Shown piece by piece: positions 54,407 through 62,057 of a stretch of 64,000 nucleotides of DNA. Within the stretch, counting starts at the first letter, position 1. Every line of letters begins with the position of its first letter. A model generated the notes under the pieces. The model worked only from the letters and a program-made list of their open reading frames with translations, was not told the origin of the DNA and searched no databases. Both the position numbers and the translations under genes were made by a program. Source of the stretch: Methylobacterium sp. J-078 (GTDB taxonomy: Bacteria > Pseudomonadota > Alphaproteobacteria > Rhizobiales > Beijerinckiaceae); contig NZ_JAKSYI010000141.1 in the NCBI RefSeq assembly GCF_022829285.1, positions 62,001 to 126,000 on the forward strand, in the 5' to 3' direction.

Positions 54407-55237
54407 TCAGCCGGCCGTGGGAACCGGCTGGTGCAGGCCCTTGGGCGACAGGGTGAAGATCTCGGCCCCCGTCTCCGTCACCGCCACGGTGTGCTCGAAC
54501 TGAGCCGAGAGCGACCGGTCCCGCGTCACCGCGGTCCAGCCGTCGGAGAGTACCTTCACCGCCGGGCGGCCGAGGTTGATCATCGGCTCCACAGTGAAGA
54601 ACTGGCCGGGCTGGAACTTCACGTCGTAGCTCGGCTCGACGTAGTGCAGGATGGTGGGCGCGTCGTGATAGCTGCGTCCGAGGCCGTGGCCGCAGAAGTC
54701 GCGCACCACCGAGCAGCGCTCCGCCTCCGCGTAGGCCTGGATCGCCCGGCCGATATCCGTGGTGGAGCCACCGGGCTTGATCGCCGCGATGCCGCGCATC
54801 AGGCATTCATGCGTGATTTCGCAGAGGCGCTGGGCCTTGCGCGGCACGTCGCCCACATAGGCCATCCGGCTCGAATCGCCGTGCCAGCCGTCGACGATGA
54901 GGCAGATGTCGAGGTTGACGATGTCGCCCTCGCGCAGGGGCTTGTCGTTGGGAATGCCGTGGCAGACCACGTGGTTGATCGAGGTGCAGATCGACTTCGG
55001 ATAGCCGCGGTAGAGCAGCGAGGCCGGGTAGGCGCCGTGATCCATGGCGAAGGTGTAGGCGAGCTTGTCGAGGTGTTCGGTGGTGACGCCGGGGCCGGTC
55101 GCCTCCATCAGGACGTCGAGGGCCTCGGCGGTGAGCCGGCCCGCCTTGCGCATGCCCTCGAAGGCCTCCGGGCCGTGGATCGGCGGCTGGGGCGTGCGGC
55201 GGCCGCTCTCGGAGGCGGCCTGTTCGGTCTGGGTCAT
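54407..55237 (-). CDS. map: Methionine aminopeptidase, type I
   Basis: Map removes the initiator methionine co-translationally. At 276 residues it has the type I core with a short N-terminal extension. Metal-binding residues are visible in sequence: Asp in VNLDICLIVDGWHGDSSRM (two Asp), His in GHGLGRSYHDAPTILHY, Glu in FTVEPMINLG and Glu in SAQFEHTVAVTE. CTSINHVVCHGIPN carries the substrate-site His. Upstream of radC on the same strand. This enzyme would also expose the catalytic Thr of the Anbu protein encoded 4 kb away. Confidence 0.96.
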   Translation of the reverse strand: MTQTEQAASESGRRTPQPPIHGPEAFEGMRKAGRLTAEALDVLMEATGPGVTTEHLDKLAYTFAMDHGAYPASLLYRGYPKSICTSINHVVCHGIPNDKPLREGDIVNLDICLIVDGWHGDSSRMAYVGDVPRKAQRLCEITHECLMRGIAAIKPGGSTTDIGRAIQAYAEAERCSVVRDFCGHGLGRSYHDAPTILHYVEPSYDVKFQPGQFFTVEPMINLGRPAVKVLSDGWTAVTRDRSLSAQFEHTVAVTETGAEIFTLSPKGLHQPVPTAG

Positions 55238-55433
55238 GGGCGGGTTTCGTGCAGGTGCCGGAGCGGGTCGATCCCTCTGTACGATGGCGCGGGCAGGAGG
55301 CCAACCCGGCGGCCGGCCTTCCCGCGATGCACTAGGCGTGCGCCGTGCGAGCCGCTAGAGACGGGATCGGCAGACCCTTCACACGGAGCCCGCGCGGACG
55401 GCATGTCCCCGGGCCGGCAGGCAGGACGAGGCG

Positions 55434-55688
55434 ATGGCTGACAAGGCGGTGCCGCATTTCCACAACGACCCCGGCGTGGCCGTGATCCATGTCGGTTCGA
55501 AGGAGTTCATGTGCATCGGCGCGAAGCCGCCCTTCGATCATCCGCACATCTTCCTCGACATGGGCACCGACGACGAGACCATCTGTCAGTACTGCTCGAC
55601 GCTGTTCCGCTACCGGCCGAACCTCGCGGCCGGGACGGCGGACCCGGCGATCTGCGTCTGGGACAACCAGGCCTCGGCCGCCGCCTGA
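55434..55688 (+). CDS. Zinc-finger (CHCC) domain protein
   Basis: An 84-residue protein with the zf-CHCC pattern: C27, His36/His38 in PFDHPHIFLDMG, and C51-x2-C54 in TICQYCSTLFRY. This zinc site is shared with the NDUFS6 accessory subunit of mitochondrial complex I, and alphaproteobacterial homologues are thought to be related to that subunit. Whether this one joins complex I is inference. It sits 196 bases from the divergent map gene and five bases before the monooxygenase gene. Confidence 0.9.
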   Translation: MADKAVPHFHNDPGVAVIHVGSKEFMCIGAKPPFDHPHIFLDMGTDDETICQYCSTLFRYRPNLAAGTADPAICVWDNQASAAA

Positions 55689-55692
55689 CGCC

Positions 55693-56901
55693 TTGGATCG
55701 GACCGTCCCCGTGCCGGGACTGAACATCGCCATCGTGGGCGCCGGGATCGGCGGTCTCACGGCCGCGCTCGCCCTCGACGGGGCCGGCCATGCGGTGACG
55801 CTGATCGAGCGGCGCACCGGCTTCAGCGAGGTCGGGGCCGGCATCCAGGTTTCGCCGAACGCGAGCCGGGTCCTCATCGGCCTCGGCCTCGGCGCGGCCC
55901 TGCGGCGGGCAGCGAGCGAACCGCCGCGCGTGGTGGTGCGGTCGCTGCGCGGCGGTCAGCCGATCGGCGGCGTGGCGCTGGGGCAGAGCCAACGCGACGC
56001 CTTCGGCGCGCCCTACTACGTGATCCACCGGGCCGACCTTCAGACCCTGCTCCTCGACGCCGTGCGGGGGCGGCCCGGCATCCGTCTCCTCGTCGGCCGC
56101 GACGTGACCGGCTACGCCGAGCGGGCCGACGGCGCCGACCTGACCCTGGAAAGCACCAGCGGCGGACGGCCCGAGACCATCGCGGCCGACCTCGTCGTCG
56201 GGGCGGACGGCGTCCGCTCGCGCCTGCGCGCCCATCTCGACGGACGAGCGCTGCGCTCCTGTCGCGCGGCGGCGTGGCGGGCCATCGTCCCCCGCGAGGC
56301 GATGCCGCCGGATCTCGATGCGGAGGCCACCGGGCTCTGGCTCGGCCCGGGGCGCCACGTGGTGCACTACCCCTTGCGTGGCGGCCAGCACGTCAACCTC
56401 GTGGCGGTCATTCCGGAGCGCACGGGCAGCGAGGGCTGGGGCCAGCTCGGCGAGCCCGCCGTGCTGCGTGCCCGTTTCCGGGATGCCGCCGCCCCCCTCG
56501 CGGGCCTCCTCGCGGTGCCGGATTCCTGGCTCGTCTGGTCCCTCGAGGACCGCCCGGCCGCGCGCGTGATGGCGCGCGGGCGCCTCGCCCTCCTGGGTGA
56601 CGCCGCGCATCCGATCCTGCCCTTCCTGGCCCAGGGCGCGGCCCTCGCCATCGAGGACGGTGCCGTCCTGGCGATGGCCCTCGGGCCGGCGGGCTCCGCG
56701 CGCGATCTGCCCGCGTCGCTGGATGCCTATCGGCGTGCCCGGACCGACCGCGTCGCCCGCGTGCGCGCGGCCGCCCGCGCCAACGGGCGCACCTATCACG
56801 CGGGCGCCCTCGTCGGCCGTGTGCGCAACGCCGTGATGCGCCGCCTCGGGCCGGACGGCATGAATCGCCGCTACGCCTGGCTGTACGGCTGGACGCCTTG
56901 A
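55693..56901 (+). CDS. FAD-dependent monooxygenase (salicylate hydroxylase-like)
   Basis: A flavoprotein of about 402 residues in the aromatic hydroxylase class. It has the dinucleotide fold NIAIVGAGIGGLTAALAL, the DG motif LVVGADGVRSRLRAHL, and the second FAD motif LLGDAAHPILPFLAQGAALA with a conserved Asp. These enzymes use NAD(P)H and O2 to hydroxylate an aromatic or similar ring; the substrate is unclear. The frame is open to 55489 across the previous gene. The TTG at 55693 or the GTG at 55711 is the likely start; both directly follow the zinc-finger gene. Confidence 0.88.
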   Translation: MDRTVPVPGLNIAIVGAGIGGLTAALALDGAGHAVTLIERRTGFSEVGAGIQVSPNASRVLIGLGLGAALRRAASEPPRVVVRSLRGGQPIGGVALGQSQRDAFGAPYYVIHRADLQTLLLDAVRGRPGIRLLVGRDVTGYAERADGADLTLESTSGGRPETIAADLVVGADGVRSRLRAHLDGRALRSCRAAAWRAIVPREAMPPDLDAEATGLWLGPGRHVVHYPLRGGQHVNLVAVIPERTGSEGWGQLGEPAVLRARFRDAAAPLAGLLAVPDSWLVWSLEDRPAARVMARGRLALLGDAAHPILPFLAQGAALAIEDGAVLAMALGPAGSARDLPASLDAYRRARTDRVARVRAAARANGRTYHAGALVGRVRNAVMRRLGPDGMNRRYAWLYGWTP

Positions 56902-56938
56902 TCTCCTTGGCCCATCCCGCTACCGCTGATCCGGGCAC

Positions 56939-57025
56939 GCGGACGTGGCGAAACCGGTAGACGCACGAGACTTAAAATCTTGCGGCTGTAAGGCTGTGCG
57001 GGTTCGAGTCCCGCCGTCCGCACCA
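56939..57025 (+). tRNA. tRNA-Leu (anticodon TAA)
   Basis: An 87-base class II tRNA. GCGGACG at the start pairs with CGTCCGC at 57015-57021, followed by A and an encoded CCA. The anticodon loop CTTAAAA is closed by CGAGA/TCTTG, giving TAA. A long variable arm (GCGGCTGTAAGGCTGTGC region) and the T loop GGTTCGAGTCCC identify it as leucine tRNA. Confidence 0.97.
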
Positions 57026-57077
57026 ATTCCGTTCGGTGACCCTCGCTCCTGTCCGTCGACCGGACTTGGAGTCGGCC

Positions 57078-57461
57078 TCAGCGCGAACCGTGTGCCGGAA
57101 TCCTTGCCACCGCCACCGAGCCGTCGTTGAGCATGAGGAAGCGAATCCCGGCGCGATGAAGGGCCACGATGGCCTTCCGGCGCGAGCGGCTGGGATGGGG
57201 ATCCCCACCGTCTTCCAGGCGCTTGACGGTCGATATGGAGAGGTCGCTGAAGCCGGCCAGGGTCTGCATCGGCCAGTCGAGCAGCGCGCGCGCGGCCCTC
57301 AGATGACAGCCGAGGACCGCCCGCTCGAAGACGGTCGGAATCGAAAGCTCCGGCGGCAGATCCCGCGCGCGAGGGCCGGTATGCAGGGCGGAGTCCGGTT
57401 CAACCGGTCGACCGGACTCTCCGAGGGCGGATGGCGGCATATCCGGGAACCCCGTCATCAC
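57078..57461 (-). CDS. XRE-like helix-turn-helix protein
   Basis: A 127-residue protein. Residues about 52-90 form a helix-turn-helix (HLRAARALLDWPMQTLAGFS, then LSISTVKRLEDGGD), followed by RKAIVALHRAGIRFLMLNDG and a short beta tail. This layout occurs in many short alphaproteobacterial regulators. The first 45 residues are variable; an ATG eight codons in could also start. It faces the AraC-family gene across 329 AT-richer bases that include a repeated motif, likely its own operator. Confidence 0.8.
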   Translation of the reverse strand: MMTGFPDMPPSALGESGRPVEPDSALHTGPRARDLPPELSIPTVFERAVLGCHLRAARALLDWPMQTLAGFSDLSISTVKRLEDGGDPHPSRSRRKAIVALHRAGIRFLMLNDGSVAVARIPAHGSR

Positions 57462-57481
57462 CGGCGACGAAATGCGATGTT

Positions 57482-57546
57482 TAAAACCTCAAGTTTATTT
57501 TGTGCCGCATAAGACGGGCGCAACATAAACATCAGGTTTATTTTGG
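57482..57546. promoter_or_regulatory. Two copies of an AT-rich motif in a divergent promoter region
   Basis: The 329 bases between the XRE-like gene (start 57461, leftward) and the AraC-family gene (start 57791) hold no gene. Near the XRE side, TAAAACCTCAAGTTTATTTTG at 57482-57502 and TAAACATCAGGTTTATTTTGG at 57526-57546 agree at most positions and are 44 bases apart. The second contains TAAAC-ATCAG-GTTTA, an inverted repeat. Such AT-rich repeated sites in GC-rich DNA suggest operators for one of the flanking regulators. A third copy was not seen. Confidence 0.5.
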
Positions 57547-57790
57547 TGATCGACCGCACAAGGCTTTTCCCGACGTGATAGACAAATGATACACCTTGCT
57601 CTTCCTGGCATCACGCGCTTGTCTTGCCCGAAAACGCGCGAACAGTTGTCCGGGGGCGCGAACGGCGACCGATGCCCGAGGAACCTCCGGTCGTCGCGGT
57701 CCGACGGTATCCGAGCCGTCCTCGTTGGTCGTCGGTGAGCCGCAATCGCCGTGGCGGAGAGGACGCGTTCCACGAGGAGGCAGACCCGCC

Positions 57791-58750
57791 GTGCAGACGA
57801 TCTTTTCGACCGCAGCCGTCAAAGGGAAGGATCGCTTCCGCCTGTGGCAGGACTTCGTCCAGGATCGGGTCGGTCCGATCGAACAGGTGCACCTCGGCGC
57901 GGAGCCATTCGACGGACGGGTCGAGGCCCTCGACATCGGTCCGCTCCGGTTGACGCGGGTTGCCGAGAGCGCGGTCCAGAGCCGGGTGACGCCCGCCACC
58001 CTTCGCCGGCGCGACGAGCCCGGTTCGCTCTTCGTCCTGATCCAGCAGGCCGGCGTCTCGATGTCGGCACAGGACGATCGCGAGGCGATCCAGCGGAGCG
58101 GCGACATCACGGTGCTGGGCGGCAGGCCGAACGTCCACGTCGCGGGCCGGAGGGACGCGATGCTGGTGTTCGAAGTTCCGCGTGAGCGGCTGGAAGTGAT
58201 GCTCGGATCGAGCCGGCTGTTCACGGCCCTGACGATCGAGGGGAACAGGCCGGCGACGGCGCTGGTGACGGGGTTCATTCAGGATCTTGTCCGTCTGGGC
58301 GGCCAACTCGACCCGGATAGCGCCGCCCGCATGGCCCACATCGCAACCGATCTCGTCATCGCCGGCATCGCCGACCGCCTCGCCCGCGACGTTCCCGGCC
58401 CGCTTCACGGGACGGTCGTGGTCCAGCGGGCGAAGGCTTACGTCGAGGTCCATCTCGGAGATCCGACCCTCGATCCGCGACGGCTCGCCGAAGCCGTCGG
58501 GGTCTCGCTCAGGCGCTTACAGGAACTGTTCCACGCTCAAGGACACCACATCGCCGACTGGATCTGGCAGCGTCGTCTGGAGGTGGCCGCCGAACGCCTC
58601 ACCGATCCAGGAGCCGGGCACCTGACGATCGGTACCCTCGCGTATGGCTGCGGCTTTTCGAGCGCGGCCCATTTCTCGCGCCGCTTCCGGGCGCGATACG
58701 CGATGACCCCGCGCGAGTACCGAGACGCCGCCGGTCAGCCGACGTCCTGA
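57791..58750 (+). CDS. AraC-family transcriptional regulator
   Basis: A 319-residue regulator. The N-terminal two-thirds resemble the AraC-binding-like domain of the NahR/XylS-like and AraC_binding_2 group (FRLWQDFVQDRVGPIEQVHL, LFVLIQQAGVSMSAQDDREA). The C-terminal two helix-turn-helix motifs are LDPRRLAEAVGVSLRRLQEL and IGTLAYGCGFSSAAHFSRRF, ending AMTPREYRDAA. The start is GTG at 57791 with GGAGG ten bases before. The target genes are unknown. Its end overlaps the end of the convergent diguanylate cyclase gene by 16 bases. Confidence 0.9.
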   Translation: MQTIFSTAAVKGKDRFRLWQDFVQDRVGPIEQVHLGAEPFDGRVEALDIGPLRLTRVAESAVQSRVTPATLRRRDEPGSLFVLIQQAGVSMSAQDDREAIQRSGDITVLGGRPNVHVAGRRDAMLVFEVPRERLEVMLGSSRLFTALTIEGNRPATALVTGFIQDLVRLGGQLDPDSAARMAHIATDLVIAGIADRLARDVPGPLHGTVVVQRAKAYVEVHLGDPTLDPRRLAEAVGVSLRRLQELFHAQGHHIADWIWQRRLEVAAERLTDPGAGHLTIGTLAYGCGFSSAAHFSRRFRARYAMTPREYRDAAGQPTS

Positions 58751-59994
58751 TGCATGGGCGCCGGTCGTCCATCGGAATTCGCGGACGCCAAGGTCAGTAC
58801 GGCGGCGTCGACGCGGTCGCGTCCGTCACGCTTGGCGCGGTAGAGAGCGTCGTCGGCGGCCTTGAGAAGGTCGCTCTCGCTGATCCCGAAGGCCGCGATG
58901 CTTCCGTGGGCCGCGGCGATGCCGACGCTCACCGTCACGTGCGCGCTCCGGCCCAGGCCCGGATGCGGATATGCGAGCGCGGCGACCGCCGCGCGCAGGC
59001 GCTCGCCGATCGCGCGGGCCCGGCTCAGGTCGGATGACGGGATCTGGACGGCGAATTCCTCCCCGCCATAGCGCGCGATGCGAGCCCCCTCGGCTTCGGC
59101 GGCCTCCCGCAGGGCGTGGGCGACGCGCTGCAGGCAGAGGTCGCCTTCGAGGTGCCCCGCGGTGTCGTTCAGCCGCTTGAAGGCGTCGATGTCGATCAGC
59201 GCCACCGCCATCCAGTCCCCGGCTTCACAGGCGCCGAGCCAGTCCGCGCGCAGGTTCGCCGTGAAGGAGCGCCGGTTCGCCAGTCCCGTGAGGGCGTCGG
59301 TCTCGGACAGCACGGTCAGGCGCGCATTCGCTTCGGCGAGGTCCGCATCCCGGCGTGCCTTCTCGAGGGTCAGGAGGAACGCCTCCTTCAGGGTCCATTC
59401 CCGCGAATAGGCGAGTTTGAGCGGCACGAGGACGAGGCTGGCGATCAGCAGCGGCAGGCCCGTCGGTGCATCATGCGGCAGGACGAAGGCGATCACGTAG
59501 CCGACATAGAGCGCGAAGGCGGTGACGCAGAAGATCAGGCAGTGCCGGAACGACAGGGGCGCGATCATCCCGACGACGAGGGGAACCACCACCGCGAGGA
59601 TCCGGTACGAATCGGCATGGCCGGCCGGCGCGATCTGCGCGCTGGTCAGGACCACCGTCATGTCGATGAGCGCGGTCCCGATCACCACCGTCGCCTGCCG
59701 GTCCGTGCTGGGCGAGCCATGCAGGGCGAGGATCCCCGCCACGGTGAGCGGCGTGAACACCCCGAGGGTGAGGAACGCCGGAACCACGAAGCGCTCGGCC
59801 CCGAACACGTCGAAGTCCATCTTCAGGGACAGGACGTTGAAGGCGATGAAGACGAGCAGCCAGGATTGCAGGTAGCCCCCCGGGGAGACCCGCGTGGTGG
59901 CACGGAACGCGGCCTCGAGGGCGCCCGGAAGACGCAGGCGAAACCACGGTCTGCGCCGGGCCGCCTCGATCAGGCTCTCGTTCGGATCAGACAT
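58735..59994 (-). CDS. Membrane-bound diguanylate cyclase (GGDEF)
   Basis: A 419-residue protein. About six hydrophobic segments lie between residues 50 and 210 (SWLLVFIAFNVLSL, FLTLGVFTPLTVAGILAL, LIFCVTAFALYVGYVIAFVL), then a coiled coil (EKARRDADLAEANARLT) and a GGDEF domain with LSETDALTGLANRRSF and active-site loop RYGGEEFAV. GGEEF is the active form, so it should make c-di-GMP. The RxxD inhibitory site expected five residues before it is absent. ATG at 59994 with AAGGGA; the frame extends to 60084. Confidence 0.9.
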   Translation of the reverse strand: MSDPNESLIEAARRRPWFRLRLPGALEAAFRATTRVSPGGYLQSWLLVFIAFNVLSLKMDFDVFGAERFVVPAFLTLGVFTPLTVAGILALHGSPSTDRQATVVIGTALIDMTVVLTSAQIAPAGHADSYRILAVVVPLVVGMIAPLSFRHCLIFCVTAFALYVGYVIAFVLPHDAPTGLPLLIASLVLVPLKLAYSREWTLKEAFLLTLEKARRDADLAEANARLTVLSETDALTGLANRRSFTANLRADWLGACEAGDWMAVALIDIDAFKRLNDTAGHLEGDLCLQRVAHALREAAEAEGARIARYGGEEFAVQIPSSDLSRARAIGERLRAAVAALAYPHPGLGRSAHVTVSVGIAAAHGSIAAFGISESDLLKAADDALYRAKRDGRDRVDAAVLTLASANSDGRPAPMHQDVG

Positions 59995-60191
59995 CGGTCC
60001 CTTCGCCGGATGGCAGGCCTCATTTAGGCAATCTATCCTTTTCGGATCGTGAAGACGCAGGGTCATTGATCTGTTTTGCGTCAAATCGCGGATCGGAAAC
60101 CCATGATCGTCCCAATCCCGACCGGGTCAGGAATCGCCTGACGCAGAACTGCCCGACGTTGCAAGGCGGTTCAATCCTGCTAGGAGGGGCC

Positions 60192-60239
60192 ATGCTGAAG
60201 GATCGAGCCAGATTGTACGCACGGCCCACGCCGCCGTAG
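60192..60239 (+). CDS. Possible 15-residue leader peptide
   Basis: The 366 bases between the diguanylate cyclase start (59994) and the anion transporter (60361) hold no large gene. A very short frame, ATG at 60192 to TAG at 60239, encodes MLKDRARLYARPTPP. It is preceded at two bases distance by AGGAGGGG, a better ribosome site than that of the transporter gene, although the spacing is tight. It could be a leader peptide or chance. Confidence 0.3.
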   Translation: MLKDRARLYARPTPP

Positions 60240-60360
60240 CCACCGCTCTCCGCAGGCGTTCCCCGTTCCGCTTTGGTGCCGTCGACGCGACGGCCGCCGC
60301 TTCCCATTCCTGTCCCCGCCGGCGCACGGGCGCGCGGGGACGACTGGATCGACACATCCT

Positions 60361-61839
60361 ATGACGTTCACGAATCTGCGGAGCGAGTGGGCTCCCGACA
60401 TCACGCGCGAGCTTCTGGCCGGCACTGTGGTCGCCCTGGCGCTGATCCCGGAGGCGATCGCCTTCTCCCTCATCGCGGGGGTCGATCCGAAGGTCGGCCT
60501 CTACGCCTCGTTCTGCATCGCGGTGATCACCGCCTTCGCGGGCGGGCGGCCGGCGATGATCTCCGCCGCCACGGGGGCGATGGCCCTCGTCATGGTCAGC
60601 CTGGTCAAGGAGCACGGGCTCGGCCACCTCTTCGCCGCGACCCTCCTGACGGGCGTGTTCCAGATCGTCGCCGGGGCGCTGCGGCTCGGCAACCTCATGC
60701 GCTTCGTCTCGCGCTCGGTGGTGACCGGCTTCGTCAACGCCCTCGCGATCCTCATCTTCCTCGCCCAGATGCCCGAACTGATCGGGCAGGGGAGCACCGT
60801 CTACGCGATGACGGCGGTCGGCCTCGCGCTGATCTACGGGCTGCCCTACCTGACGAAGGCAGTGCCGTCGCCCCTCGTAACCATCGTCCTCCTCACGGGT
60901 GTCTCGATGGCGCTCGGCCTGCCGATCCATACGGTCGGCGACATGGGCGCGCTGCCCACCGAACTGCCGGCCTTCGCCCTGCCGCAGGTGCCCTTCACCC
61001 TCGAGACCCTGCGGATCATCCTGCCCTACGCGCTGACGCTCACCATGGTCGGCCTCCTGGAGAGCCTGATGACGGCGGCGATCCTCGACGAGATGACCGA
61101 TACCGGCTCGAACAAGAACCGCGAATGCGCCGGCCAGGGTCTCGCCAATATCGGCGCGGGTCTCTTCGGCGGCATGGCCGGCTGCGCGATGATCGGCCAG
61201 TCGGTGATCAACGTCTCCTCCGGCGGGCGCGGACGCCTCTCGACCCTGTGGGCGGGCGCCTTCCTGCTGTTCCTCATCGTCGTGCTCGGGCCCTACGTGG
61301 CGCAGATCCCGATGGCGGCCCTGGTGGCGGTGATGATCATGGTCTCGATCAACACCTTCCAGTGGAACTCGGTGCGTACCCTGCTGACGAACCCGAAGAG
61401 TTCGAGCGTGGTCATGCTCGGCACGGTGGCGGTGGTGGTGGCCACGCATGATCTGGCCAAGGGCGTGCTGTTCGGCGTGGTGCTGAGCGGCCTGTTCTTC
61501 GCCCACAAGGTGACGCGCTTCTTCGCCGTCGCCTCGGAGCGGAGCGGCACGGTGCGGACCTACCGCATCACGGGGCAGATCTTCTTCGCCACGGGGCAAG
61601 CCTTCCACGACGCCTTCGATTTCCGCGAGGCCGGGCTGACCGGCATCGTGATCGACCTGAACGCGGCCCATTTCTGGGACCTCACGGCGGTGAACGCCCT
61701 CGACCGGGTGGTGCTCAAGTTCCGCCACCACGGCGTAACGGTGGAGATCACCGGCATGAACGCCGCCACCGCCACGATGGTCGAGCGCCTGGGCACGCAC
61801 CAGAAGCCCGGTATCGCCCTGGCACCCGGCGGCCATTGA
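60361..61839 (+). CDS. SulP family inorganic anion transporter with STAS domain
   Basis: A 492-residue inner-membrane protein. Roughly twelve hydrophobic segments include LLAGTVVALALIPEAIAFSL (the SulP signature), LVAVMIMVSINTFQ and VLFGVVLSGLFFAHKV. A C-terminal STAS domain starts near residue 405 (GIVIDLNAAHFWDLTAVNAL). Family members carry sulphate, bicarbonate or dicarboxylates in symport with a cation. The closely similar group includes BicA- and DauA-like proteins, so bicarbonate or C4 acids are as likely as sulphate. The ATG at 60361 has a weak ribosome site. Confidence 0.93.
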   Translation: MTFTNLRSEWAPDITRELLAGTVVALALIPEAIAFSLIAGVDPKVGLYASFCIAVITAFAGGRPAMISAATGAMALVMVSLVKEHGLGHLFAATLLTGVFQIVAGALRLGNLMRFVSRSVVTGFVNALAILIFLAQMPELIGQGSTVYAMTAVGLALIYGLPYLTKAVPSPLVTIVLLTGVSMALGLPIHTVGDMGALPTELPAFALPQVPFTLETLRIILPYALTLTMVGLLESLMTAAILDEMTDTGSNKNRECAGQGLANIGAGLFGGMAGCAMIGQSVINVSSGGRGRLSTLWAGAFLLFLIVVLGPYVAQIPMAALVAVMIMVSINTFQWNSVRTLLTNPKSSSVVMLGTVAVVVATHDLAKGVLFGVVLSGLFFAHKVTRFFAVASERSGTVRTYRITGQIFFATGQAFHDAFDFREAGLTGIVIDLNAAHFWDLTAVNALDRVVLKFRHHGVTVEITGMNAATATMVERLGTHQKPGIALAPGGH

Positions 61840-61862
61840 GGCCACGGCGCGGGATCGGATCT

Positions 61863-61892
61863 GGCCCGCAATCTGCAGGCCCGCAATCTGCA
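61863..61892. repeat. Short tandem duplication
   Basis: GGCCCGCAATCTGCA occurs twice in direct succession, 15 bases each, between the transporter and edd genes. It has no visible function and may be a slippage duplication. Confidence 0.7.
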
Positions 61893-62057
61893 ATGGTTCG
61901 GGCCAGGGTTGCGGGCACAGGCCATTGACGGCGCGCGGGTCCGGCCGAAATCACCGGTCGGGCGCGCGATCGTCATGCGCCTGCGCTAGAATGAGGGTCG
62001 CGGCCGGCGCTCGCCCCGTATCGGGGCGGGCTGCCGCCGCGCCGACGCGAGGAGAGA

